Shown here: in pieces, positions 23,195 through 30,432 of the stretch
How positions within the stretch are numbered: the first letter of the stretch is position 1
How the letters are laid out: every line of letters starts with the position of its first letter
NCBI GenBank assembly: GCA_016176415.1
Contig: JACOXH010000005.1
Span: 1 to 48,358, forward strand
Direction of reading: 5' to 3'
Source: Candidatus Daviesbacteria bacterium
GTDB lineage: Bacteria; Patescibacteriota; Microgenomatia; Daviesbacterales; UBA10151
DNA: 48,358 nucleotides
Position numbers and translations under genes: made by a program
The notes under the pieces: model-generated
Seen by the model: the letters and a program-made list of their open reading frames with translations, nothing else
Databases searched by the model: none
Told to the model about the DNA's origin: nothing

Positions 23195-24301
23195 ATGATA
23201 ACTAAATTCCTATATAAAAACTTTCTCAGGCCAATATTTTTTCTGGGTGATCCTGAACATGTGCATGATTTAATGACTTTTTCCGGCCGTCTTTTGGGCA
23301 GCAATTTCTTAACAAGAGGTTTAACCTCTTTTATGTTTTCCTATTCTCACCCTGCTTTAGAACAGGAAATTTTGGGGATTGAATTTAAAAACCCCATTGG
23401 CCTTTCTGCAGGTTTTGATAAAGATGCTCTTTTAACAGACATTATGCCCTCTGTAGGTTTTGGATTTGAAGAAATAGGTTCAATTACAGGAGAACCCTGT
23501 GAGGGCAATCCCAAACCCAGGCTTTGGAGGCTGAAAAATTCCAAAAGTTTAGTAGTTTATTATGGCTTAAAAAATGAAGGTCCTGAAATTATCTCTCAAA
23601 GACTTAAAGGAAAAAGGTTTTCCATCCCCATAGGGACAAGTATTGCCAAGACCAACTGCGCTGATACTGTAGATACAGACAAAGGAATTGCTGATTATAT
23701 AAAAGCTTTTAAGAAATTTACCAATATCGGGGATTATTTTACTATTAACATCAGCTGCCCAAATGCTTTCGGAGGCCTGCCTTTTACAGATGCAGGAAAG
23801 CTGGATTTACTTCTTTCGCAAATTGATCAAATCCCCACTAAAAAACCCATATTTTTAAAGATGGCTCCTGATTTGTCTGAAAAGGAGCTGGATCAGATTA
23901 TAAATGTAGTAAAAAAGCACAAAGTACGCGGATTTATTTGTACAAACTTAACCAAAGACAGAAAAAGAGCTTCAAAACTTACTCACAAAAAAGATAGCAT
24001 TCCTGAAAATGGGGGATTGAGCGGCAAAATTGTGGAAGATTTATCAAACCAAATGATTAAAGCAATTTATCAAAAAACCAAAGGTAAATATGTAATCATT
24101 GGGGTTGGGGGAGTATTTTCTGCTGAAGATGCCTATAAAAAAATCAAACTGGGTGCCTCACTTGTACAACTTATTACAGGAATGATCTTTGAAGGACCAC
24201 AACTGATTGGTGAAATAAACAGGGGACTGGTAAAGCTTCTTCAAAAAGACGGATATAAAAATATTTCACAAGCTATAGGTAAAGCAGGGTTTACACACTA
24301 A
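23195..24301 (+). CDS. pyrD: Dihydroorotate dehydrogenase, class 2-like with cysteine active site
   Basis: 368 residues from ATG 23195 (the tracked TTG adds two). The N-terminal extension (GDPEHVHDLMTFSGRLLG) is like that of membrane-associated class 2 enzymes. The barrel has NPIGLSAGFDKD, GFGFEEIGSITG, INISCPNAFGG, FLKMAPDLSEKEL and IIGVGGVFSAEDAYKKI. It oxidises dihydroorotate to orotate for pyrimidine synthesis with FMN. The catalytic position is Cys (ISCPN) as in class 1, where class 2 normally has Ser (SSPN), so the electron acceptor is uncertain. No other pyr gene is in view. Confidence 0.9.
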   Translation: MITKFLYKNFLRPIFFLGDPEHVHDLMTFSGRLLGSNFLTRGLTSFMFSYSHPALEQEILGIEFKNPIGLSAGFDKDALLTDIMPSVGFGFEEIGSITGEPCEGNPKPRLWRLKNSKSLVVYYGLKNEGPEIISQRLKGKRFSIPIGTSIAKTNCADTVDTDKGIADYIKAFKKFTNIGDYFTINISCPNAFGGLPFTDAGKLDLLLSQIDQIPTKKPIFLKMAPDLSEKELDQIINVVKKHKVRGFICTNLTKDRKRASKLTHKKDSIPENGGLSGKIVEDLSNQMIKAIYQKTKGKYVIIGVGGVFSAEDAYKKIKLGASLVQLITGMIFEGPQLIGEINRGLVKLLQKDGYKNISQAIGKAGFTH

Positions 24302-24315
24302 AACTTTTGCGTTAT

Positions 24316-24321
24316 TATAAT
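24316..24321 (+). promoter_or_regulatory. -10 box of the envelope-polymer cluster
   Basis: TATAAT with exactly 6 nt to ATG 24328; probably drives the coupled genes 24328-27511. Confidence 0.6.
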
Positions 24322-24327
24322 GTCTTC

Positions 24328-24537
24328 ATGGTCAAGATTCTTCTTCCTCTTATTACATTAGCGCTAATCACACCAACAGAAGCTCATGCTTATTTAGATC
24401 CCGGCAGCGGCAGTCAATTTTTACAGATTATTTTAGGTTTTGTTTTGGGAGGTTTATTTACTCTTAAAGTATTTTGGAAAAGAATTTTGTTTTACTTAAA
24501 ACGGATCTTTAAAGATTCCTCAAAAAATAAGTCATGA
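24328..24537 (+). CDS. Small YLDPGSGS-motif membrane protein
   Basis: 69 residues from ATG 24328, placed by a TATAAT box 6 nt upstream. A signal peptide (LLPLITLALITPTEAHA) is followed by AYLDPGSGSQFLQIILGF, then a membrane helix and a basic tail. Small proteins with AYLDPG(T/S)GS after the signal are found in exopolysaccharide and surface-glycan operons, as here. Function unknown. It overlaps the methyltransferase gene by ATGA. Confidence 0.75.
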   Translation: MVKILLPLITLALITPTEAHAYLDPGSGSQFLQIILGFVLGGLFTLKVFWKRILFYLKRIFKDSSKNKS

Positions 24538-25895
24538 GCAGACAAAAAATCGGCGGATCTTTCCGTGATCCCAGCGGGACTGTTTATCACGACCGCGATG
24601 GAATATACCGAAGGATTCATGAAGTTTACAAATCAGAATATCAACACCTGATGAAATCAGGGCTTTACAAGAATCTGGTGGAAAAGCAGTTACTTATTCC
24701 GCACAAAGAAGTATCAACCACCGGAGACGCTTTTAAAACTATAAAACCTGTTCAGATTCCATTTGTTTCTTATCCTTACGAGTGGTGCTTCAGCCAGTTA
24801 AAAGACGCTGCCCAGACCACACTCAAAATTCAGGAAACTGCTTTGCAGTTTGGGATGACCTTAAAAGATGCCAATGCTTTCAATATTCAATTTTATAAAG
24901 GAAAGCCAACTTTAATTGATACTTTATCTTTTCGGATATATGAAGAAGGACAATCGTGGGAGGCCTACCGTCAGTTCTGCATGCAGTTTTTAGCACCTCT
25001 TTTGCTGATGGCTAAAGTTAACCCCCAACTGAATAAAATGCTCCGCGTTTATATAGACGGAATACCGCTGCCAGTGGCCAGCTCTCTTTTACCCGCTCTC
25101 TCATGGCTAAACCCGTCAGTCTTAACTCACATCCATATCCACTCCAAAATGCAGGAAAGTTTAGGCTATAAAAAAATTACTGTTAAAAAACATCCTATGG
25201 GAAAAGTTGCTCTTTTGGGACTGATTGACAACCTTAAAGGTCTAATCCAGGGTCTTAATCTCAAAAACATTAAAACCGAGTGGTCTGATTACTATCAGGA
25301 TAACAGCTATTCAGAAAAAAGTTTAAATCACAAAAAGCAAATTGTTGAAAAAATGATTAAAAAAATCTCCCCTGTCTCTGTCTGGGACATAGGAGCCAAT
25401 ACAGGGGAATTTAGCCATATAGCATCTGACTTAGGGTCTTACACCATCTCTTTTGACAGTGATTTTCTGGCTGTAGAAAAAAATTATCTTTTTTGTAAAG
25501 CAAAATCTATTACAAACTGTCTGCCTCTGGTTTTGGATATCACCAATCCTTCTCCTTCTTTGGGCTGGGAGCATGAAGAAAGAATGTCTTTAATTCAAAG
25601 ATCACCTGCTGATTTAATATTGTTTTTAGCTCTGCTGCATCATCTGGTTATTACTCACAATGTACCAATGGAAAAAATTGCCAGTTTCCTAAGTAAAGTA
25701 TGCAGGACATTAATTATAGAATTTATTCCAAAGGAGGATGTACAGGTGCAAAGACTGCTGACCAACAGAAGGGATATCTTTACTGATTATAATCAGGAAA
25801 ATTTTGAAAAAGAGTTTGGCAAATACTTTACTTTAACTGATAAAATTAAGCTTAAAGATACAGACAGACGGATATATCTGATGAAAAAGAAATGA
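24534..25895 (+). CDS. SAM-dependent methyltransferase (NoeA-like)
   Basis: 453 residues. The C-terminal half is a class I methyltransferase: VWDIGANTGEFSHIA (SAM loop), ISFDSDFLAVEKNY, LVLDITNPSPSLGW and ILFLALLHHLVI. The N-terminal half has LKDANAFNIQFYKGKPTLID, a kinase-like catalytic-loop resemblance seen in this family. NoeA-like proteins methylate or modify secreted glycans. ATGA overlaps on both sides link it to the YLDPGSGS protein and the sulfatase-like enzyme. It is probably cytoplasmic, acting on a lipid-linked sugar before export. Confidence 0.8.
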   Translation: MSRQKIGGSFRDPSGTVYHDRDGIYRRIHEVYKSEYQHLMKSGLYKNLVEKQLLIPHKEVSTTGDAFKTIKPVQIPFVSYPYEWCFSQLKDAAQTTLKIQETALQFGMTLKDANAFNIQFYKGKPTLIDTLSFRIYEEGQSWEAYRQFCMQFLAPLLLMAKVNPQLNKMLRVYIDGIPLPVASSLLPALSWLNPSVLTHIHIHSKMQESLGYKKITVKKHPMGKVALLGLIDNLKGLIQGLNLKNIKTEWSDYYQDNSYSEKSLNHKKQIVEKMIKKISPVSVWDIGANTGEFSHIASDLGSYTISFDSDFLAVEKNYLFCKAKSITNCLPLVLDITNPSPSLGWEHEERMSLIQRSPADLILFLALLHHLVITHNVPMEKIASFLSKVCRTLIIEFIPKEDVQVQRLLTNRRDIFTDYNQENFEKEFGKYFTLTDKIKLKDTDRRIYLMKKK

Positions 25896-27511
25896 AAAAA
25901 GTATTCAAAATTTTAGAAACGCCTTTTCATCCGGTTCTATTTACTCTTTTTCCGGTTTTATCGTTATTTGCCGTCAATATCAAAGAACTGCCAATTTCAG
26001 AAATTAAATTCCCGCTGACTATTATTTTATTAGTTATCATAATTTTCTGGTCACTGTTAAACTTTGTTTTTCCCGATAAAAAACTTACAGCTATAATTAC
26101 CAGTCTTACAGCCTTATTTTTGTTTTCCTACCAGCCGTTGGTTGGTTCTTTTTTATCTTCAGAAATATTTTTTCAGTTAATCAGAATTTTCAGACGCCTC
26201 GGTAACATCAACGGGGCATATTGGTTTACCTCCGGCATTGCGGTTTTAGGCTTAATTTATTTTCTTCAAAAAAGCAAAAAGCATTTAACTGAATTTACCA
26301 TAATGTTTAACATAGCTGCCTTATTCATTACAATCTGGCCGCTTTTTACTGTTACTACAACTGAAATTATCCGGAAAACAAGAATTGTTAAACAACCGGT
26401 ACAAATTTCAGCTATTTCAAATAAACCAACAGAAGAATTACCTGATATTTATTACATCATTGTTGATGCTTATGCCAACCAGCACACCCTGCAGGATTAC
26501 TATAATTTTGACAACTCGGATTTTGTAAATTTTTTAAAACAAACAGGATTTTACGTTGCCCAATACAGCAAATCAAACTATCCTTTGACTTATGATTCCG
26601 TACCTTCCTCACTCAATATGGATTACCTTGATGAGTTGATTAAACAAGTTGGTAAGGATTCAACAGATGTTTTGCCTCTACAGGAGTTTGCCCAGGATAA
26701 CAGGTTAATATTATACCTGAAGGCAAAGGGATATAAATATTACAACTTCGGTCCCAAAAACCATTTTTTCCAAATAAAGAAAAATGTGGATTTTAATTTT
26801 ACCTACTTTAGCGGCGAACAAAAATCTTTGGTTAAACTGTCTGCTTTTACGGAACTTTTCATTTCCCAAACCCTACTTAAACCGTTGATTGACAGCAATA
26901 TCATTTCTCTAAAAACAACAGGCATTCAGGAAGCAGGATTAAACGATAACCGCAGTTACTATAATGAGATACTAAATCAAATAGATTCTGTACCTAAAAT
27001 AGCGCCTCAATCAGGGCCCAAATTTGTCTTTGTTCACTCTTTGCTTACTCACCCTCCTTTTGTTTTTAACCAGGAAGGCAACTTTGTTTCTAATTCAAAC
27101 TGGACTACTGATTACAGAAAGGGCTATATTGATCAACTGATCTTTGCCAATCAGGCACTTCAAAAACTTATTGGACTTATTTTGCAGGGATCTCCCAAAC
27201 CTCCGGTTATAGTTTTGCAGTCTGACCATGGTTCTTATCCTCCGGGATTACAAAAAGAAGGATATAACTTTTATTGGCCGGCAGCCTCAAAAGACGAGCT
27301 GAAAGAAAGATTTGGTATTTTGAACGCTTATTATTTTCCTGATAAAGACACTAATTCTTTGTATGAAACTATTACTCCTGTAAATTCCTTCCGGATAATC
27401 TTAAATAAATACTTTGGAGAAAAGTTAAAGCTTTTGCCGGACCGCAGCTTTGTTCCTTCCAACTTTCACCACCCCTATGATGTAACTGATGTAACTGATT
27501 TGATCAAGTAA
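25892..27511 (+). CDS. Membrane-anchored sulfatase / phosphoglycerol-transferase-like enzyme
   Basis: 539 residues. About five membrane helices occupy the first 170 residues. The following extracytoplasmic alkaline-phosphatase-fold domain starts with PDIYYIIVDAYA (metal Asp), then KFVFVHSLLTHPPFVF and VIVLQSDHGSYPP (metal Asp-His). LtaS and related enzymes have the same plan and transfer glycerol-phosphate, phosphoethanolamine or sulfate groups on surface polymers. The nucleophile Thr/Ser is expected near SNYPLTYDSVPSSL. Last gene of the coupled cluster. Confidence 0.82.
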   Translation: MKKVFKILETPFHPVLFTLFPVLSLFAVNIKELPISEIKFPLTIILLVIIIFWSLLNFVFPDKKLTAIITSLTALFLFSYQPLVGSFLSSEIFFQLIRIFRRLGNINGAYWFTSGIAVLGLIYFLQKSKKHLTEFTIMFNIAALFITIWPLFTVTTTEIIRKTRIVKQPVQISAISNKPTEELPDIYYIIVDAYANQHTLQDYYNFDNSDFVNFLKQTGFYVAQYSKSNYPLTYDSVPSSLNMDYLDELIKQVGKDSTDVLPLQEFAQDNRLILYLKAKGYKYYNFGPKNHFFQIKKNVDFNFTYFSGEQKSLVKLSAFTELFISQTLLKPLIDSNIISLKTTGIQEAGLNDNRSYYNEILNQIDSVPKIAPQSGPKFVFVHSLLTHPPFVFNQEGNFVSNSNWTTDYRKGYIDQLIFANQALQKLIGLILQGSPKPPVIVLQSDHGSYPPGLQKEGYNFYWPAASKDELKERFGILNAYYFPDKDTNSLYETITPVNSFRIILNKYFGEKLKLLPDRSFVPSNFHHPYDVTDVTDLIK

Positions 27512-27537
27512 TAGCTGGCGTGTATAATGGCTCTTCT

Positions 27538-27768
27538 ATGGCACCGGAGCATATTAAAGGCACAAATTTTGTTAAATTATTAAAAGGTGAAAGAATCCAG
27601 GGGCAGGGCGGAGAAATAGTTGGTCGCCCTACCATGACCCGTGCTGAATTTTTTCAGGACATGATAGATATCCAGGGAGAAGGAAAACATATTTATATAG
27701 AGGGAACAACTTATGAAGATGTTCTGCAAAAAATAACTGAAGATTCAGGTCGGGGACCAGGGAATTGA
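27538..27768 (+). CDS. Small protein overlapping tRNA-Pro antisense
   Basis: 76 residues from ATG 27538, 9 nt after a TATAAT box (27523-27528). MAPEHIKGTNFVKLLKGERI is followed by RAEFFQDMIDIQGEG and TYEDVLQKITEDSG. The last codons and the TGA lie in the 3' end of the tRNA-Pro gene on the other strand (19-nt overlap). No membrane segment or recognised domain. Promoter and codon use support a real gene. Confidence 0.55.
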   Translation: MAPEHIKGTNFVKLLKGERIQGQGGEIVGRPTMTRAEFFQDMIDIQGEGKHIYIEGTTYEDVLQKITEDSGRGPGN

Positions 27769-27821
27769 ACCCTGTGCTTCCCGCTCCCAAAGCGGGCGTT
27801 CTACCGATGAACTAGTCCCCG
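27750..27821 (-). tRNA. tRNA-Pro (TGG)
   Basis: Acceptor CGGGGAC/GTCCCCG, D stem GTTC/GAAC, anticodon stem CCCGC/GCGGG with loop TTTGGGA (anticodon TGG), T loop TTCAATT. It follows tRNA-Leu by 3 nt in the same transcript. CCA is not encoded. Confidence 0.95.
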
Positions 27822-27824
27822 TGG

Positions 27825-27907
27825 TGCCGCGAGTGGGAGTCGAACCCACACGACCGTAAGGCCATTGGATTTTAAGTCCAACGTGTATACCATTCCACCA
27901 CCGCGGC
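27825..27907 (-). tRNA. tRNA-Leu (TAA)
   Basis: Acceptor GCCGCGG/TCGCGGC, anticodon stem TTGGA/TCCAA with loop CTTAAAA (anticodon TAA), a class II long variable arm (TGGCCTTACGGTCG), T loop TTCGACT. CCA is not encoded. Confidence 0.94.
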
Positions 27908-27935
27908 AATTCCTGCCAGTAATGCCATTCCCCCT

Positions 27936-28019
27936 GGGATAACCATCTATTATTTAAAGTATCCTCTGAACGAGGATTTGTTTGTAGTTATCCCGTTGAA
28001 GTTGATTTACAACTTCAAC
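27936..28019 (-). other. Structured leader or ncRNA upstream of tRNA-Leu
   Basis: Stem GGGATAAC/GTTATCCC (27936-27943 with 27987-27994) encloses a hairpin ATCCTC-TGAAC-GAGGAT (27961-27977). A perfect 10-bp hairpin GTTGAAGTTG/CAACTTCAAC (27995-28019) is adjacent. An extended -10 at 28039 would transcribe it toward the tRNAs. Confidence 0.45.
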
Positions 28020-28038
28020 CCACACCAGCTTACAGTGT

Positions 28039-28047
28039 ATTGTAGCA
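28039..28047 (-). promoter_or_regulatory. Extended -10 of the structured leader / tRNA-Leu-Pro unit
   Basis: TGCTACAAT on the minus strand; the predicted start is near 28031. It lies back to back with the promoter at 28053-28081. Confidence 0.5.
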
Positions 28048-28052
28048 AACTA

Positions 28053-28081
28053 TTGACAATTTAAGAAGCGTACATTATTCT
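28053..28081 (+). promoter_or_regulatory. Promoter of the ECF-like S component gene
   Basis: -35 TTGACA, 17-nt spacer, -10 TATTCT; start near 28088, only about 6 nt before ATG 28094. Confidence 0.6.
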
Positions 28082-28093
28082 AATCTCCTAACC

Positions 28094-28759
28094 ATGAACA
28101 GCCTGCAGAAAAAATTATTCTTTTTAGCCCTTTTCTCAATTGTTGGCTTTGCAGCCCTGCAAATCCCTTTTAACAAAGTTATGGGGTCTAATGTCTCTTT
28201 TACCCTGTTTGATTTCTTTGCTCCTATTGCAGGAGCATTTTTAGGCCCTGTTTTTGGAATAATTTCTGTGTTTGGAGTTTTGGTCACCAACATGCTGATT
28301 AAAGATACCCCTTGGACAACAGGAGCAATTATCAGACTTTTCCCGACTCTTTTTGCAGTCATGTACTTTGCCCTAGCTTCCAGGAAAAAATTCACAGGTA
28401 AGTGGCTTTTGGCAGCCCCTGTGCTGGCAATAGCAGCCTTTATCGCTCATCCGATCGGCAGACAGGTACCTTATTATGCTTTAATGTTTTGGCTGATCCC
28501 TGTTGCAGCCTATTTTAAAAGAGACAATCTATTTGCCAGAAGCTTGGGCGCAACATTTACAGCCCATGCAGTCGGGGGAGCGGCATGGATTTGGGCATTT
28601 AACCTGCCTGCGGCAGTCTGGAAAGGCCTTATTCCGATAGTTATCACAGAAAGATTGCTCTTTGCTTCAGGTATTGCCATATCATATGTCATCGTAAATT
28701 ATACCCTGCGCCTCCTCATAAAAAAGAGGCTACTCCCAAAACTGGAAATAGCCTCCTGA
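28094..28759 (+). CDS. ECF transporter S component-like membrane protein
   Basis: 221 residues with about six hydrophobic segments. The first half has FTLFDFFAPIAGAFLGPVFG, which resembles the substrate-specificity (S) subunits of ECF vitamin transporters, with their Gly-rich turn between the second and third helices. If so it would bind a vitamin or metal and share an ATPase module encoded elsewhere, since none is nearby. A generic six-helix membrane protein is the alternative. A 20-bp perfect palindrome follows the stop. Confidence 0.55.
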   Translation: MNSLQKKLFFLALFSIVGFAALQIPFNKVMGSNVSFTLFDFFAPIAGAFLGPVFGIISVFGVLVTNMLIKDTPWTTGAIIRLFPTLFAVMYFALASRKKFTGKWLLAAPVLAIAAFIAHPIGRQVPYYALMFWLIPVAAYFKRDNLFARSLGATFTAHAVGGAAWIWAFNLPAAVWKGLIPIVITERLLFASGIAISYVIVNYTLRLLIKKRLLPKLEIAS

Positions 28760-28778
28760 AAATTCTTTAAAGAATTTT
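28759..28778. terminator. Perfect 20-bp palindrome between convergent genes
   Basis: AAAATTCTTTAAAGAATTTT is its own reverse complement and overlaps the stop of the ECF-like gene. An upstream inverted repeat GAGGCTA/TAGCCTC (about 28726-28755) adds a longer hairpin. It may be a weak bidirectional terminator. Confidence 0.4.
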
Positions 28779-28794
28779 AAGACTTTACGAAAGA

Positions 28795-29055
28795 TTATCT
28801 ATCTTCGCGTGGTCTTGCAATGTTGACAACGATCTTGCGACCTTCAACATCTGTTCCATTAAGATTTTTGACTGCGTTTTGTGCCTCTTCTTCAGTAGAC
28901 ATTTCAACGAAACCAAATCCTCTGGATCTGCCTGTTTCACGGTCTTTTACAACCTGAGCTGAAACAACATTACCAGCCTGAGCAAAAAGCTGTGCCAAAC
29001 CGGCATCATCGATAGCCCATGGTAGGGAACCTACAAATAATTTCTTATTGTTCAA
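28795..29055 (-). CDS. RRM-type RNA-binding protein
   Basis: 86 residues, one RRM domain and a short tail. RNP2 is KLFVGSLPWA and RNP1 is SRGFGFVEM, with the typical strand-helix pattern and NLNGTDVEGRKIVVNIARP at the end. Bacterial single-RRM proteins bind RNA and are often induced by cold. The start is TTG 29055, 7 nt after a strong Shine-Dalgarno (GAGAGGTGA); most other genes here lack one. That Shine-Dalgarno lies in one arm of a perfect 10-bp inverted repeat, so translation is probably controlled. Confidence 0.93.
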   Translation of the reverse strand: MNNKKLFVGSLPWAIDDAGLAQLFAQAGNVVSAQVVKDRETGRSRGFGFVEMSTEEEAQNAVKNLNGTDVEGRKIVVNIARPREDR

Positions 29056-29058
29056 AAA

Positions 29059-29100
29059 AATTCACCTCTCTTTCTTTTAAAATTTCTGTGGAGGTGAATT
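29059..29100 (-). promoter_or_regulatory. SD-sequestering hairpin of the RRM gene
   Basis: AATTCACCTC and GAGGTGAATT are perfect 10-bp arms around a 22-nt AT-rich loop in the 5' leader. The downstream arm contains the Shine-Dalgarno of the TTG start, so folding hides it. Confidence 0.65.
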
Positions 29101-29179
29101 ACTGTAAAAACACTAAATACACTCTACTCACAAGCATATTGTCCCATATAGACTAAAAAATAGCAAATGAGCTTAGTCT

Positions 29180-29211
29180 GCCACGCAATAATCGCGCAAC
29201 ATATCACGCAA
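29180..29211 (-). promoter_or_regulatory. Left three-iteron array of the fic locus
   Basis: On the minus strand TTGCGTGAT, TTGCGCGAT and TTGCGTGGC at spacings of 12 and 11 bp. Inverted copy of the array at 30387-30418. It lies about 130 bp upstream of the RRM gene. Confidence 0.65.
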
Positions 29212-29293
29212 ACCCCAGGTATCCGATCACTCCTACCTCGTTGGGCGATGAGCCCACGTGTGAGGTAGGAATACGATGACACGTAGGGTTTTT
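29209..29293. repeat. REP element A5, long-loop variant
   Basis: Arms AAACCCCAGGT and ACACGTAGGGTTT, stem CCTACCT/AGGTAGG enclosing a 24-nt loop with CGTTGGGCGATGAGCCCACG, which matches A4 in reverse complement. It sits directly between the left iteron array and the fic stop. Confidence 0.88.
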
Positions 29294-29306
29294 ATGTATT
29301 TTGAGC

Positions 29307-30365
29307 TTATTTGGAGAGAGTATAAAAAGAGCTGGGGCCTTTGCCTTCCAGTTTAAGAAGACCTTTGTCTGATAAAGTTTTCAATTTTAATTGGGATGTT
29401 CTTTTGGCTACTCCCAATACATCCACAACATCTTCAGAAGTAATTCTGCCTGTTGTTGAGAGAAAATCCATGATCTGAATCTCATCCCTGTCTAAAAAGA
29501 TCTGCTCATTTTTCTTACTGACTTTGCCAAAGCCGATTGACTGAACCTGCTCTAAAGCTTTTCTGGCTTCTACTAAAAAACCTGTGGTAAAAAACTCTAA
29601 CCAGTAAGTAAAATCCATATCTTTCTGATAGTTTTTACCCTGTGCTCTGTTTTCAGCATTATAATAAGACATCCTGTCTCTGTTGTAGTAATCTTCCAAA
29701 ACTAGAATTTTCCTGAAATCCCAATTATCCCTGTAAAGCTGCAGCTGAGTTAAAAGTCTGGCCACCCTGCCGTTTCCGTCTGTAAAAGGGTGGATTGTTA
29801 CAAACTGCAAATGTAATATCCCTGCTCTTAATATTGGATGAATACTTTCTTCTTTGGATTTCTCCAGCCACTCCAGTAACTCTCCAACCAGCTTCTTAAC
29901 CTGTGGGGCAGGGGGTGCTTTAAACCTCAGCATCTCCCGTCCGTCTCCCAAATCGTCCAGCACATACACATCAGATGGCCTGAAATTTCCCACCTTTTCT
30001 TTTTCCACCAATCCTGATACCACAACTTTATGTAAGGATAAAATCTCTTCCTTTGTAATATCACCTTTTTTTCTGGCTAACTCATCTAACAGTTTTAAAG
30101 CATTGTAGTAATTTTCCACCTCTAAAATATCTTTCTGGGGAGCCCTGACTGCTTTCCCTTCCAAAACTTTACCTACTTCAAATTGGGCTAACTTATTCCC
30201 TTCAATAGAGGTAGAGGTGTGAGCCATACGGAGAATTGCCTGACGCCTAAGTTGCGCTTCATTTAAAGGCAAAACTCTTGATCTTTCAACTGCAGCTTTT
30301 ATTTCAGCGATCTCGGCAATTCTGGAAAGAATGGTAGAAGAAATGCTGTATTGAGGTTCCCACAT
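29307..30365 (-). CDS. Fic family protein with C-terminal winged helix
   Basis: 352 residues. The N-terminal inhibitory helix motif TSIEGN is at 52-57, the Fic catalytic motif HPFTDGNGR at 192-200 followed by VARLL, and a C-terminal winged-helix region (TTGRITSEDVVDVLGVAKRT) at about 300-352. Such proteins transfer AMP (or another nucleotide) to a target hydroxyl and keep themselves inactive through the inhibitory Glu. The winged helix suggests DNA binding and autoregulation. An extended -10 (TGCTATAAT) lies 7 nt before the ATG, and a three-iteron array covers its -35 region. No separate antitoxin gene is seen; the inhibitory motif is internal. Confidence 0.93.
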   Translation of the reverse strand: MWEPQYSISSTILSRIAEIAEIKAAVERSRVLPLNEAQLRRQAILRMAHTSTSIEGNKLAQFEVGKVLEGKAVRAPQKDILEVENYYNALKLLDELARKKGDITKEEILSLHKVVVSGLVEKEKVGNFRPSDVYVLDDLGDGREMLRFKAPPAPQVKKLVGELLEWLEKSKEESIHPILRAGILHLQFVTIHPFTDGNGRVARLLTQLQLYRDNWDFRKILVLEDYYNRDRMSYYNAENRAQGKNYQKDMDFTYWLEFFTTGFLVEARKALEQVQSIGFGKVSKKNEQIFLDRDEIQIMDFLSTTGRITSEDVVDVLGVAKRTSQLKLKTLSDKGLLKLEGKGPSSFYTLSK

Positions 30366-30372
30366 AAGCTAT

Positions 30373-30381
30373 ATTATAGCA
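30373..30381 (-). promoter_or_regulatory. Extended -10 of fic
   Basis: TGCTATAAT on the minus strand, 7 nt before ATG 30365. Its -35 region lies in the iteron array. Confidence 0.7.
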
Positions 30382-30386
30382 TAGAA

Positions 30387-30418
30387 TTGCGTGATAGGTT
30401 GCGTGATTATTGCGCGAT
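30387..30418 (+). promoter_or_regulatory. Right three-iteron array between fic and the GT-C-like gene
   Basis: TTGCGTGAT, TTGCGTGAT and TTGCGCGAT at spacings of 12 and 11 bp, the mirror of the left array. It covers the -35 regions of both divergent promoters. Confidence 0.7.
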
Positions 30419-30426
30419 GGTAAAAT
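30418..30426 (+). promoter_or_regulatory. Extended -10 of the GT-C-like gene
   Basis: TGGTAAAAT with exactly 6 nt (TATAAT) to ATG 30433. Confidence 0.55.
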
Positions 30427-30432
30427 TATAAT

